IMG/VR virus record: IMGVR_UViG_3300021141_000030 | Location: 1-34,421 of that record | Strand: one strand, 5' to 3' | DNA: 34,421 nucleotides | Source: a virus | In this document: one piece after another, positions 15,032-23,794 of the stretch | Numbering within the stretch: position 1 is the first letter of the stretch | Layout of the letters: each line of letters begins with the position of its first letter | The notes under the pieces: generated by a model | Databases searched by the model: none | Told to the model about the DNA's origin: nothing | The model's input: only the letters and a program-made list of their open reading frames with translations | Program-made: the position numbers and the translations under genes

Positions 15032-17413
15032 ATGAGTACTACCCAATCCAATGTAGGAATTGACTTCCTCTCCGACCCTAGCAATGCTTTGGCCGGGTTG
15101 AAGCAGATCGACATGGGATTGGCTAGGCTGGAGGGCCGTACTTCGCGGGTCATGTCGATGTTCACCCGGCTGGAAAAAAGCCTACCTTCTGAAGCTATCG
15201 TCAAGCGGATGAACGCGATGGCTACAGCGACCGGGGATCTTGACAAGAAGCTGCTGGCTAGCTCAAACTCTGCAAGTCAGCTAGCCTCGTCCGCGAGTAA
15301 GCTAGCAGGGATAGAGCAGGTGCTGGCGACGATGGCGTCCTCTCTAGCCCTTGTCGCCGCTAATGCTAACAGAGCGTCTACTGCTATCAATTCCGTATCT
15401 AAGCGCTCGCAGCAGAGCGTAACGTCTCGGCACCGCACTGCGGTCATGAGCGGCGGTAGCGCTAGCGTCGCTGACGCGGGTGGCGGCGCGGGTGGAGGCG
15501 GCATGCTAAATCTGTCGATGCTAGGAAGATTCGCCGCTCCTGCGGCTGTGCTTGCGGCGACTGGCGCGGTTATGCGGGACACGATCAAGGACGCTATGGA
15601 CTTTGAGCAGGCTATGGCTGGAGTCGCTGCGGTAGGTGAGATCGACAAAACGTCCGCCGCATTCAATACTCTTAGGGAAGCCGCTCTGTCAGGAAGTAAC
15701 GCCTTCAACTCTATCGAAAAGGCGGGAGGACTGCGGGAGCTAGTAGCGGCAGGTATGAGCGCCGAGCAGGCTGCTGGCTCGCTAACAGCTACGCTTCGCC
15801 TAGCGGCGGCGGGAGAAATTCAGATGGGCCGTGCTGCCGAAATTATGGTCGCCTCTATGTCGGCGTTTCAGCTAGGCGCAAAAGACACGACACGGATTAT
15901 CGACACGCTAACGGCAGCCGCTAACGCATCGCCTGCTTCCATCGACGACATGGGTGAGTCCATGAAGTTCATTGCGCCTGTTGCGTCCGCGATGAAAATC
16001 CCGATTGAGACAGTGTCGGCGGCACTGGCAATCTTGGCAAACAACGGTGTCAGGGGCGGCATGGCTGGTCGCGGTCTAGGCGCAATATTTGCTAGGCTGG
16101 TAGCGCCTACCAAGGACGCGGAAGAGGCTATGGCTAGCGCAGGCGTGGCCGCGTATGAGCTATCGCCTAGCTTAAACTCGGTTGAAGACATCATGAAAAA
16201 GCTAGCGCGGCTTGACCAAAGCACGCTAGTAAAACTCTTCGGAGCGGAAAACCTTGACATCTCTTCTATCCTAGCCGCAAACGCTAGCAGCTTCGGGGCT
16301 ATGCAGGCTAAGATGGAAAGCGCAGCGGGCGCTGGCGCTAGGTTTGAGCAAGCTATCGGTGATACTGCGGCAGGCAGTGCGAAAAAGCTAGGCAATGCCG
16401 TAGACGACCTTCAGGTTCGCATAGGGTCTATGGCTGGCGGTCCTATCAAATCCGCAGTGGACGGGCTTACGCAAATGGTAGGTCTTATGGGTTCTGCAAT
16501 ATCGGCAATGAGCAATAATAGCGACGGAGGTGCGGTCGTTAATCTCCGCGCCCTGCGCGAGCAGTTCGTTGCGATTAACAAGACTATTCTGGAATCGAAG
16601 ACTGAAGAGGAAATGCGTAAAAGCACAGAGGCTCTTGAGCAATTCCAGAAAGTGCTAGAGAGAACGAGGGCCGAAGGCATTGAAGGTGCCAGCGGTAAAA
16701 CCAAATCATACTACGCCGAGCTAGCTGTAGACGCTAACCTTCTTAAGGATGCGCTCGGTGGAATCTTCTACGAGAACAAGCGCAACGCGGAGGCTGCGAT
16801 GTGGGCAAAGAATGCGCAGAAGGACATCAGGCCAGCCGCCGGACTATCATCTTTCTTCAAGTTCGACCCTACCAAGTGGAACCCTAGCCAAGCTCTGAAA
16901 AGTTCCGAGCAGATGGACAAGGAAAAGAAGCAGGCGCAGTCTAAGGAGGATATTATGCGCAGCATCGCAGCGGCAGAAGCCGAGGCTGCGGGCGACACTA
17001 CTGCGGCTGACCGGATACAGCGCGAGATCGACCTGCTACGCGAGAAGCGTTCTATCATCGAAGCTACAGGCGTTAGCGACATCGAAGCAGCATCGCTTGC
17101 AGAACGGCTAGTAAATGCCCGTGCCGATAAAGCTAAGAACGGGCCTAGCTTTCAAGGCGTGGCGGACTCTTTGCAGAGCATGGGCGGTGGCGGCGGATTC
17201 TTTGCGGGCAAGCAAGACCCTGCGGAAGTTCAGCGCCAGCAGCTAACGACTTTGCAGTCTATCAACGAGAACTCGGCAAAGACTAATACTCTGCTAGGCG
17301 GCACGTCTCCTGCATCCGCAGGCGGCACTCTGGACAGGGCTATCCTTTCCGAGCTTGAACGCATCTCGAAAAATACTAGCAATACGTCAGTTCTCCGCGT
17401 GACTTCAACCTGA
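15032..17413 (+). CDS. Tape measure protein (TP901 family)
   Basis: A 793-residue tape measure. The core DFEQAMAGVAAVGEIDKTSAAFNTL through AGGLRELVAAGMSAEQAAGSL, ASPASIDDMGESMKFIAPVA and GRGLGAIFARL (about residues 190-355) is the conserved TP901-type tape measure region. The N-terminal part is helical with an Ala/Ser-rich stretch, then a Gly-rich linker and a short hydrophobic patch; the C-terminal half is helical and charged with coiled-coil character. By the usual 1.5 angstrom per residue rule the tail would be near 120 nm, which is an estimate. Start: ATG 15032 after CACTAAC. The next gene follows after seven bases. Confidence 0.9.
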   Translation: MSTTQSNVGIDFLSDPSNALAGLKQIDMGLARLEGRTSRVMSMFTRLEKSLPSEAIVKRMNAMATATGDLDKKLLASSNSASQLASSASKLAGIEQVLATMASSLALVAANANRASTAINSVSKRSQQSVTSRHRTAVMSGGSASVADAGGGAGGGGMLNLSMLGRFAAPAAVLAATGAVMRDTIKDAMDFEQAMAGVAAVGEIDKTSAAFNTLREAALSGSNAFNSIEKAGGLRELVAAGMSAEQAAGSLTATLRLAAAGEIQMGRAAEIMVASMSAFQLGAKDTTRIIDTLTAAANASPASIDDMGESMKFIAPVASAMKIPIETVSAALAILANNGVRGGMAGRGLGAIFARLVAPTKDAEEAMASAGVAAYELSPSLNSVEDIMKKLARLDQSTLVKLFGAENLDISSILAANASSFGAMQAKMESAAGAGARFEQAIGDTAAGSAKKLGNAVDDLQVRIGSMAGGPIKSAVDGLTQMVGLMGSAISAMSNNSDGGAVVNLRALREQFVAINKTILESKTEEEMRKSTEALEQFQKVLERTRAEGIEGASGKTKSYYAELAVDANLLKDALGGIFYENKRNAEAAMWAKNAQKDIRPAAGLSSFFKFDPTKWNPSQALKSSEQMDKEKKQAQSKEDIMRSIAAAEAEAAGDTTAADRIQREIDLLREKRSIIEATGVSDIEAASLAERLVNARADKAKNGPSFQGVADSLQSMGGGGGFFAGKQDPAEVQRQQLTTLQSINENSAKTNTLLGGTSPASAGGTLDRAILSELERISKNTSNTSVLRVTST

Positions 17414-17420
17414 TAACATT

Positions 17421-18194
17421 ATGGCAGACACTAGCAGAATCCTCTACATTGGTAGCTCCCTGGCAACGCTAGTCGAAGGCGTTGACCATAGCATAGAGAT
17501 CGACGACAGCGGAGTAGGCAGCGCCGTGCTTGAGTACACCTGCAAGTACGACGATGCCATTAGGCTAGTCAGGGCGCTCAAAGTGCATCCAGAATTTTCC
17601 TGGCTTATGCGGAAGAAGGCTACCATCAGGAGGATCGAAGGCTACCTGGCGACTGTTAGCGTGAATTTTGAAGGAGTCGATCCAGAGCCTTCTCCCGGCA
17701 GCAATGGGCCGGGTATGCCGGAGCAGGCTACAGGCGAGGACGGTGAGCTTGTAACGTACACGCTGGAAGGAGCCACAGACAGCGAGCCTATTGAGACGCA
17801 CCCTGACTTCCCGGAGTTTGCTGGCAAGCCTGCCGATCCTGCAACGTGGAAGAATGGTGCCGAGTTCGACAAAAAGACAGGAGAGTTCCTAGGCTTCCGA
17901 CCGCTCATCTCTGGAGCGCCTAACCCCAAGGCCGGAATCAAGTCCTACTATAGCCCAGGGCTAGTCTACACCCGCGTTCGCACCATCCCTGACCGCACGA
18001 AGATAACGCAAGGCATCAACCTAGCATCTCTAGGCAAGATCGACACACCGCCAGCTTCGTACCTCCTCCCTAACGTAGGCACGCGCACATGGCTCAAGTC
18101 TACTGCTCGGATGGAGACCGTCGGCAACGGTCTTCGCTTGCATGAAAGCTGGAAGCTGTCAGGTAGGGCTGGATGGGACGCCGACATTTACTAA
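17421..18194 (+). CDS. Uncharacterised distal tail protein
   Basis: A 257-residue protein immediately downstream of the tape measure, where distal tail or tail-tip components are encoded. The N-terminal 70 residues are beta-rich (ILYIGSSLATLVEGVDHSIEIDDSGVGSAVLEY region), a Pro/Gly/Glu-rich acidic loop spans about residues 90-135, and the C-terminal part ends with HESWKLSGRAGWDADIY, an aromatic closing strand common in tail-tip proteins. No catalytic motif was seen. I do not recognise the family. Confidence 0.5.
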   Translation: MADTSRILYIGSSLATLVEGVDHSIEIDDSGVGSAVLEYTCKYDDAIRLVRALKVHPEFSWLMRKKATIRRIEGYLATVSVNFEGVDPEPSPGSNGPGMPEQATGEDGELVTYTLEGATDSEPIETHPDFPEFAGKPADPATWKNGAEFDKKTGEFLGFRPLISGAPNPKAGIKSYYSPGLVYTRVRTIPDRTKITQGINLASLGKIDTPPASYLLPNVGTRTWLKSTARMETVGNGLRLHESWKLSGRAGWDADIY

Positions 18195-18198
18195 CGCC

Positions 18199-19677
18199 AT
18201 GGCACTAGGAACCTTCAAAATCACAGGTCAGCCGGAACTGGCTGCGGCGCTCAATCGGATTGCGGCGGAGGTAAACAAGGTCGGCGCTAACAGCCTAGGC
18301 GTCTCGGAAGGACCGGGCATTCGCCTTCGCCGTGAAGGCAGTATGGTAGTGATTGAGCTAGCGCAGGAGGCGCTTGATGCCCGCCGCTCCCTCTTCCCTT
18401 ACGTCGTAGACCGAGGCGGCGTGTTCGGCGTCAGCCTAACGGACGGTCAATCGCAATGGCTGCGGCAGCGCCCGGTAGGCGCGACTAGCCAGAGATCGCA
18501 CAGCATAGAGCGCTCTGTCGTTATGGTGCATGAGGGCGACCCGTCTACTACCTATACGAAGCTGAGTGCTACGCCCGCGCCCTACAAAGTGCTAGCGCCG
18601 GGTACTTACATTTCCTGGCTTCGTGTGTCGGCCCTGCGGGCTGAAGTTGCATTCCTTGCAAACGGTACAGCGCCAACCGCACAGGACGGCGAGATGCTAG
18701 TGGCGCTCAACAAGTTTGAGCTTGTAGCGTCGGGCGCAGCCGTGAAGATTGTTAGCGTGGAAGTGTACGAAGATAGCCCGCAGGCGGCTACGCTAGACTG
18801 GAAGCTAGGGTTTGCGGGTGCGATGACAGGCGCAACCACTGCCTATTTCTCTGCGGGCAGGGTGTCCTACGCTGACTGGGCTAGCGCTACCGTCACAGGC
18901 ATCCCGTTTGCTTCGCTGCGGGAAGTAGGTATCGGCGGGGCATCCGTTACAGTATCCGCTAGCCACAGCGTCTACGCACAGATCAATTTCTCTAAAGCTA
19001 GCAGGACTATCAACGGCATCACGGTCAACTACTACACACCAACGGGCGGCTCTATCATATCGACTACGTCCGCTCCAGTGAACACCGAAACTACCGGACA
19101 CGTTTTACTAGCGGAGTTCATCACGGTCAAAGACGAGGCAGGCGCTGACGTTCTGTGGCTACAGCAGCGGCATACAGGGGTCATTGCTGCACCTGCACTA
19201 ACAGGGATCAAGATAGACCCGGGCTCTAGCTCTTCTTCGTCCGGCTCCAGCACTAGCTCTGCATCGCTCGGCTCTGACAAGTCCACTGCTATCGTGCCTG
19301 CACCGTGGCTCGCGTCAGGCTACGCTGCCCTCTTCGCGCATGAGATGCCTGATGTTAGGTTCGATGACGTGATGACGCTAAAGATCAAGGGTCGGATTTC
19401 GCGGGTGCCTGTCGATCCTCGCTTCATGGCAGTCTGCGAGTACGATACTGTCGAAGTGTGTAGTGCGTCAGGAGATACTGGTCCAGTGCGATGCGCTAGG
19501 GTGGTTCGCGGCGAACTGATTGTCGAGTGCTACCGATTCGGCAGGAGACCTGCAAAGGTGTGCGTGCGACTGACGGCTATTCGGAAAGGATTTGTCGGGA
19601 TGCGATTCCCGTCGCGCTCTGCCCAACAGTTTGAAGCTAACGAAGCATTTATCAACTCTGCCTACCCACGCGAATGA
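18199..19677 (+). CDS. Tail-tip / fibre-like structural protein with Ser-rich linker
   Basis: A 492-residue protein from ATG 18199, four bases after the previous stop and preceded by TACTAACGCC. An in-frame ATG at 18142 lies inside the previous gene and is rejected. The N-terminal region has a helical start (LAAALNRIAAEVNKV) and G-P-G-I-R-L-R-R-E-G-S-M-V-V-I, as found in phage proteins that attach a fibre. Long beta-rich parts follow, interrupted at about residues 342-358 by a Ser-rich linker, then a Cys-containing C-terminal domain. The linker resembles the next gene's Ser-rich composition and might be an O-glycosylation region. The stop overlaps the next start (ATGA). Confidence 0.55.
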   Translation: MALGTFKITGQPELAAALNRIAAEVNKVGANSLGVSEGPGIRLRREGSMVVIELAQEALDARRSLFPYVVDRGGVFGVSLTDGQSQWLRQRPVGATSQRSHSIERSVVMVHEGDPSTTYTKLSATPAPYKVLAPGTYISWLRVSALRAEVAFLANGTAPTAQDGEMLVALNKFELVASGAAVKIVSVEVYEDSPQAATLDWKLGFAGAMTGATTAYFSAGRVSYADWASATVTGIPFASLREVGIGGASVTVSASHSVYAQINFSKASRTINGITVNYYTPTGGSIISTTSAPVNTETTGHVLLAEFITVKDEAGADVLWLQQRHTGVIAAPALTGIKIDPGSSSSSSGSSTSSASLGSDKSTAIVPAPWLASGYAALFAHEMPDVRFDDVMTLKIKGRISRVPVDPRFMAVCEYDTVEVCSASGDTGPVRCARVVRGELIVECYRFGRRPAKVCVRLTAIRKGFVGMRFPSRSAQQFEANEAFINSAYPRE

Positions 19678-19865
19678 CATCATCCTCCTCATCCTCCCCC
19701 TCGTCTTCCAGCGGGTCTGCAAAGACTAGCACCTCGGTGTCGGAGTCTAGCAGTTCCGTCTACTCTTCTGGCGGATCAAGCTCTGCACCCCTGCCTAGCG
19801 GTTCAGGCGGCGGTGGCGAAGAAGGCGGTGGCGAAGAAGGCGGTGGCGAAGCAGTAGACCCATGA
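19674..19865 (+). CDS. Small mucin-like Ser/Gly-rich protein
   Basis: A 63-residue, low-complexity protein. About the first 45 residues are dominated by Ser with Thr, Pro and Gly (runs such as SSSSSSPSSSSGS), followed by Gly/Glu repeats encoded by a 15-base tandem repeat. It has no hydrophobic segment. Its start (ATGA) overlaps the tail-tip gene and its stop overlaps the GT25 gene, so it is locked in one translational chain with two glycan enzymes. The composition is what one would expect of an acceptor for O-linked glycans. That role is inference; a flexible linker is the alternative. Confidence 0.55.
   Translation: MTSSSSSSPSSSSGSAKTSTSVSESSSSVYSSGGSSSAPLPSGSGGGGEEGGGEEGGGEAVDP
19809..19850 (+). 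repeat. 15-bp tandem repeat, about 2.8 copies
   Basis: GGCGGTGGCGAAGAA occurs at 19809-19823 and 19824-19838 and partly at 19839-19850, encoding GGGEE units at the end of the Ser-rich protein. Confidence 0.9.
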
Positions 19866-20539
19866 AGACACTAACAGAGTTGTTCGACAGAGTCTATCTC
19901 ATCAATTGCGCTCATAGGCCGGACAGGCGAACACAGGTGCTAGAGCATCTCATGTCGTCCAGGATGGTGAAGGACTGGGATCGGTTTGAGGTAGTTAATG
20001 CAGTGATAGGCGACTGGACTTCACACCCTGCCTGCTGGCAGTCGGGCGCGGGCGCGTGGGGTTGCATGCGGTCACACCAAAGAATTGTAGAGGATGCCCT
20101 TCACATCAGAGACGAGCGGTATCAGCTAGCGCTAGGCAGCATCCTGGTGCTGGAAGACGACGTGTTCTTTCTGGACAATGCGCTAGAAGACCTCAACCGA
20201 TTCATGGACAACGTGCCTAACGACTGGGGGCAGATATACCTTGGCGGGCAGCACCGTCAGGACTTTGAAGAGACCGAGTCGCCGCACGTTATCGTAGGAA
20301 GGTCAGTCAACCGGACGCACGCCTATGCGCTTCATGCTAGGACTTTCCATCAATTCTACCGGCACATCTGCCACGCCCCTGACTACGCAGGCACTAACAA
20401 GCACGTCGATCACCAGCTAGAGCTAGCCCACCAACGGCGCGACTGGAAGGTCTACTGCCCTCGCCGCTGGATTTGCGGGCAGGAAGCAGGAAGCTCTAAC
20501 ATTAGCGGAAAAACCAACGACCGCCAGACTTGGATATGA
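19862..20539 (+). CDS. Glycosyltransferase family 25, second copy
   Basis: A 225-residue GT25-like protein. LFDRVYLINCAHRPDRRTQVLEHL is the family's N-terminal I-N-x-x-x-R-x-D-R block, GAGAWGCMRSHQRIVEDAL is the conserved G-C-x-x-S-H block, and ILVLEDDVFF has the acidic EDD (98-100). It keeps the G-C-x-x-S-H block better than the paralogue at 1187 and the two differ widely, so they are probably not a recent duplication. It sits between the Ser-rich protein and a GT9-FkbM fusion with ATGA overlaps on both sides, which suggests that the three products act on the same glycan. Confidence 0.85.
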   Translation: MKTLTELFDRVYLINCAHRPDRRTQVLEHLMSSRMVKDWDRFEVVNAVIGDWTSHPACWQSGAGAWGCMRSHQRIVEDALHIRDERYQLALGSILVLEDDVFFLDNALEDLNRFMDNVPNDWGQIYLGGQHRQDFEETESPHVIVGRSVNRTHAYALHARTFHQFYRHICHAPDYAGTNKHVDHQLELAHQRRDWKVYCPRRWICGQEAGSSNISGKTNDRQTWI

Positions 20540-21945
20540 AACGATACTACCCTGTAGGAACTCCGCCTGACTTTTCGCACTCAGGGGACTATGGCGACAC
20601 GATCTTTTCGCTAGCAACCGTCAAAGCAGTAGGCGGCGCGGATCGGTTCATTCTGTCGTGCGATCCTTACAGAACTGTCATGCCTATGACAGAGGCGCAC
20701 GCTTCGGTTATTGCTCCTCTGCTAGAGGCCCAGCCATACATCGGAGAAGTGCTATGGTCTCCGGCACCGTGTGGCTCCTCCTTAGACGGGTGGAGGGATC
20801 ACTTGCGGGATTACCCTAACCTTATATCCGCCCATGGGGGTACGCGAGGCATAGGCTGGGACGTTCGACTGCTAGAGCGTCCGTGGCTGATTGCTCCTTG
20901 CCCTGCGTCTGGTGTTGGGTATGTTTTTGTGAGGACTGCACGCGCACGCGGAGAAGATGCACACTGGCATAAGCTAGTAGAGCTTTACGGTCACGACGCT
21001 ATCTTCCTAGGGCTGCAAGAAGAGCATGAGGCTTTCACAGCCCAGTTCGGTCACATTCCTTGGGTGCCAACCGCTAACTTTCTTGAAGCTGCTAACATAA
21101 TTGCAGGCTGCAAAGCATTCTTCGGGAATCAGACGGCGCTCCACGCTATCGCCGTAGGGCTCGGAAAACCTATCGTCAGGGAAGCACCTAGAGAAGACCG
21201 CTTCGACACTAGCAGGTTCTTCAGGGAAAACGAGATCAGTGTCTATGAGGGCGAGTCGATCAGTCAGGCTGCGGTAGAGTGTTTGCGGGAGTCGCCCCTA
21301 ACTACCACCCTACAGCGGCGGGTAGTGCCTAGTGGATGGGTTGACACCTGCTGGATCGGAGATCACTACTGGCACAGGTACAACCTTAGAGACTTGCTAT
21401 CTTCTGACACCTACAGATTCCGCACTAAGCTCCTAGAGCTAGACTTGCGCCCTAGGAAGATAGTAGACATTGGGGGTTTCATAGGTCTTGCGTCGTGGGC
21501 GATGCACCGTATATGGCCGGATGCTACGCAAGTTATATACGAGCCTAACGTCGATGCGCAGCAGTTGTTATGGCTCAACAACCCTAGCGCTAAGATCGTT
21601 CCTGCGGCTGTACACCCTAGCGAGCGATGGCTTCCGTACTCCAAACCGCAGTCTGACCCTGGCTGCAATCACTGCCTAGGAACATCACGCCGGACTGTAC
21701 CTGCTGTGTGGCTAGACGAAAGTGACGGCCCTATCGACGTTATCAAAACTGACTGCGAAGGAGGGGAGTGGGAGGTGCTAGCTGCCTTGCACACGCTGGA
21801 GAATCTTCCAAAGCTGATCTTCGGGGAGTATCACGGGGCATGCGGAGTAGAGCGCCTAACGGATATGCTGGGCAAGGACTACACCTTGGATTTCCGAGAG
21901 GATAGCAGCGAAATCGGGCTATTCTGGGCGCTTCGTAAGGCGTAG
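20536..21945 (+). CDS. GT9-like glycosyltransferase fused to FkbM methyltransferase
   Basis: A 469-residue two-domain protein from ATG 20536 (ATGA overlap; in-frame TTG at 20530 is less likely). Residues 1 to about 260 resemble heptosyltransferase-like GT9 proteins: GDYGDTIFSLATVKAV near the N-terminus and a nucleotide-sugar site region ANIIAGCKAFFGNQTALHAIAVGLGKP. From about residue 300 an FkbM-type SAM-dependent methyltransferase begins, with VDIGGFIGLASWAM as the SAM-binding loop, IYEPN as the acidic strand end, and VIKTDCEGGEWEVL, the FkbM hallmark K-x-D-x-E-G-x-E. It probably adds and O-methylates a sugar. It ends in TAG. Confidence 0.75.
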   Translation: MKRYYPVGTPPDFSHSGDYGDTIFSLATVKAVGGADRFILSCDPYRTVMPMTEAHASVIAPLLEAQPYIGEVLWSPAPCGSSLDGWRDHLRDYPNLISAHGGTRGIGWDVRLLERPWLIAPCPASGVGYVFVRTARARGEDAHWHKLVELYGHDAIFLGLQEEHEAFTAQFGHIPWVPTANFLEAANIIAGCKAFFGNQTALHAIAVGLGKPIVREAPREDRFDTSRFFRENEISVYEGESISQAAVECLRESPLTTTLQRRVVPSGWVDTCWIGDHYWHRYNLRDLLSSDTYRFRTKLLELDLRPRKIVDIGGFIGLASWAMHRIWPDATQVIYEPNVDAQQLLWLNNPSAKIVPAAVHPSERWLPYSKPQSDPGCNHCLGTSRRTVPAVWLDESDGPIDVIKTDCEGGEWEVLAALHTLENLPKLIFGEYHGACGVERLTDMLGKDYTLDFREDSSEIGLFWALRKA

Positions 21946-21961
21946 AGGGTCGGTCTGAGAA

Positions 21962-21991
21962 ATGCACGGCTTGCAAATTTCCAGGCCGTAA
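21962..21991 (+). other. Micro-ORF MHGLQISRP, possible leader peptide
   Basis: ATG CAC GGC TTG CAA ATT TCC AGG CCG TAA, nine codons, 16 bases after the fusion gene stop and about 105 bases before the AAA+ gene. The same first seven residues occur in a second micro-ORF at 31683. No ribosome-binding site is evident. It might be a translated leader, or the match may reflect the TTGCAAAT DNA element. Confidence 0.3.
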
Positions 21992-22048
21992 CTTTGCAAA
22001 TCTTTGCAAATTGCAATCTCTGAAAATTCTTTGAGTCTCTGCTTGCAA
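21963..22048 (+). repeat. Cluster of TTGCAAAT elements
   Basis: TTGCAAAT occurs at 21971, 21995, 22004 and 22043 on the + strand within about 80 bases, in an AT-rich gap. The word recurs in other gaps of the replication region (24509, 28872, 31692, 31731). Such clustering suggests a regulator-binding or promoter element at the start of the presumed early genes. Confidence 0.45.
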
Positions 22049-22069
22049 ATCTTTTGCCGGGTGTAAAGT
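22043..22069 (+). promoter_or_regulatory. Possible promoter of the AAA+ cassette
   Basis: TTGCAA (22043-22048), 15-base spacer, TAAAGT (22064-22069). The -10 is fair and the spacing short. The similar pair with 16-base spacing at 24509 supports it. The leader contains CCAACCATACTAAC before ATG 22097. Confidence 0.35.
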
Positions 22070-22096
22070 AGACCCACACCCCAACCATACTAACAC

Positions 22097-23761
22097 ATGC
22101 AAGACGAACACAAATCCATTTCCGACTTCCTCGCCGCCTTTACACGCTACGACTCCTCCGCCGTAGGCGTTATGGTGATCCGGTCTCGCGAGCCTAACAG
22201 AGTCGAGCAGGCTCTGCACGAATACTGCGCTCGCTCCCCGCAAGGTGCCCGCCCTTTCCGGTGCTGGGACTTGGCTAGGAACTGGCGCATCGCAGACCAC
22301 GCCACGGGCAGTTTCAAGCGGGAGGAGGCGGGCGTAGTCAAGGCGCTGAAAGCAGTGCTAGACGTTAGCGCGGTTACGTCCCCAGCACCTATGGACCCTC
22401 GCACGGTGTGCATGTTCTCGGACCTGCACGCTTTTCTCGGAGCGCAGCCCAACCCGGAAATTGTTAGCCTGCTGCGGTACTATGCGTGGGAGCTTCCTGC
22501 TAGGTCCGGCCAGCGCATCATACTCTCGGTCCCCGAAACCTTTAACGTGCCCGAGGAACTGTCCCACGACATTCCAGTCATCGACATGGCACTCCCTGAC
22601 ACAGCAGAGCTTGAGACCCTTATCGCTAAGGTATTCGCAGACGACGCAGAGCAGCGGCGCGGAACGCCCCAGACCTACCCTGCGGACGAGATGCGCCAGC
22701 TGGCGGTGTCGGCGGGAGGGCTGACCTGCCTGGAAGCAGAGACGGCGGTATGTGCTACCTTGATCGACTTCCGCGACCAGATCCCTAACATACCATTTAC
22801 ATCCTTCAACCGCCGGGTGATGGCGGCGAAGGCGGACACGATCAAGGCGTCTGGCCTGCTGGAGATTATGCCAGAAGTGGCTCTGGAGAACGTCGGCGGG
22901 CTGGACCTGCTAAAGGAGTGGGCGCAGGCGCGGGCGGTTGACCGCACGCCGGAAGCGCTAGCGTTCGGGGTAAAGCGTCCGCGAGGCGTCACCCTTATCG
23001 GCCCTCCTGGTACAGGTAAAAGCCTGACAGCGTCTACCTTCGGCGCAATCTTCCGCATCCCTGCTATCAAAATCCACATCGGCGCTCTCTTCGGCGGTAT
23101 CGTAGGGCAGACCGAGGCTAACGTCCGCCGTCTGTGCAAGGACATCGAAGCGCTAGGTGAGTGCGTTGTGTTTGCCGACGAGATCGACCGGACCATGGGC
23201 ATGAACACGGTCGGCGGCGACGGCGGCATTACTCGGCGCATGATCGGAACGCTGCTGGACTTCATGCAGACTAACGAAACTGGCGCGTTCTTCTGCTTCG
23301 CTGCTAACCGCGCCGAGGGCATCGACTCTGCTCTCGTCCGCAAAGGCCGGATCGACGAAGTCTTCGGGGTCAACCCGCCTAACACAGTCGAGCGTCTGGA
23401 AATCCTCCGCATCCACCTGCGAAAAGCCAAGCAAGATCCTAGCAAGATCAAAGACCTGCAAGCCGCAGCAGCAGAGTCTTCTGGCTACGTCGGCGCGGAG
23501 CTTGAGAGCGCGGTTCAACGTGCGGTCAGCACCGCCTTCCGTAAAGGGGCACCTGTGAGCGGAGCGACAATTTTGCAAGAATTGCAAACTATCAAACCGC
23601 TCTCCCAGTCCTTCGCGGAAGACTTCGCTGCGATGGAAGCGTGGGCTAGCAAGAACGCGGTGCCCGCCTCTTCTCCCGACCCGTCCAAGCCTGCTCGCAA
23701 AGCGCCAGCCGCTACGCAAGCCGACGCCTCCGGCCCAGCCCGCCGCCGAAATATGAACTAA
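22097..23761 (+). CDS. Ycf46-like AAA+ ATPase
   Basis: A 554-residue AAA+ protein with the layout of cyanobacterial/plastid Ycf46. The N-terminal domain (about 1-200) has VMVIRSREPNRVEQAL, TVCMFSDLHAFL, LLRYYAW and IILSVPETFNVPEEL, matching the Ycf46 N-domain. The ATPase domain has Walker A GPPGTGKS (302-309), GALFGGIVGQTEANVRRL as the pore-loop/second-region-of-homology part, Walker B FADEID (D361, E362), sensor-1 FAANR and RKGRIDE with the likely arginine finger. The C-terminal tail (about 500-554) is Ala/Pro/Lys-rich and disordered. All catalytic residues are present. The substrate is unknown. DUF1257 and DUF2997 genes follow, as near ycf46-related genes in some bacteria. Confidence 0.85.
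   Translation: MQDEHKSISDFLAAFTRYDSSAVGVMVIRSREPNRVEQALHEYCARSPQGARPFRCWDLARNWRIADHATGSFKREEAGVVKALKAVLDVSAVTSPAPMDPRTVCMFSDLHAFLGAQPNPEIVSLLRYYAWELPARSGQRIILSVPETFNVPEELSHDIPVIDMALPDTAELETLIAKVFADDAEQRRGTPQTYPADEMRQLAVSAGGLTCLEAETAVCATLIDFRDQIPNIPFTSFNRRVMAAKADTIKASGLLEIMPEVALENVGGLDLLKEWAQARAVDRTPEALAFGVKRPRGVTLIGPPGTGKSLTASTFGAIFRIPAIKIHIGALFGGIVGQTEANVRRLCKDIEALGECVVFADEIDRTMGMNTVGGDGGITRRMIGTLLDFMQTNETGAFFCFAANRAEGIDSALVRKGRIDEVFGVNPPNTVERLEILRIHLRKAKQDPSKIKDLQAAAAESSGYVGAELESAVQRAVSTAFRKGAPVSGATILQELQTIKPLSQSFAEDFAAMEAWASKNAVPASSPDPSKPARKAPAATQADASGPARRRNMN
23574..23589 (+). repeat. 16-bp repeat, copy 1
   Basis: TGCAAGAATTGCAAAC here is identical to 26345-26360. Both copies are inside coding sequence, in frames giving LQELQT and MQELQT respectively. 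Confidence 0.8.
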
Positions 23762-23794
23762 CAGAACACGAACCAGACCCAACCACCTAACAAT

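Noticed and set aside
18142-18198. Upstream ATG as the start of the tail-tip gene
   Set aside because: It would overlap the previous gene by more than 50 bases, whereas ATG 18199 follows that gene's stop and a CTAAC word as elsewhere in this phage.
1187-20539. The two GT25 genes as a recent duplication
   Set aside because: Their sequences outside the I-N-x-x-x-R and EDD blocks differ widely, and gene neighbours differ; independent acquisition or old divergence is more likely.
22675-23451. Long open frame on the - strand inside the AAA+ gene
   Set aside because: It lies fully antisense to a well-supported AAA+ coding region and its translation is Arg/Ser-rich without family motifs, typical of a shadow frame in GC-rich DNA.
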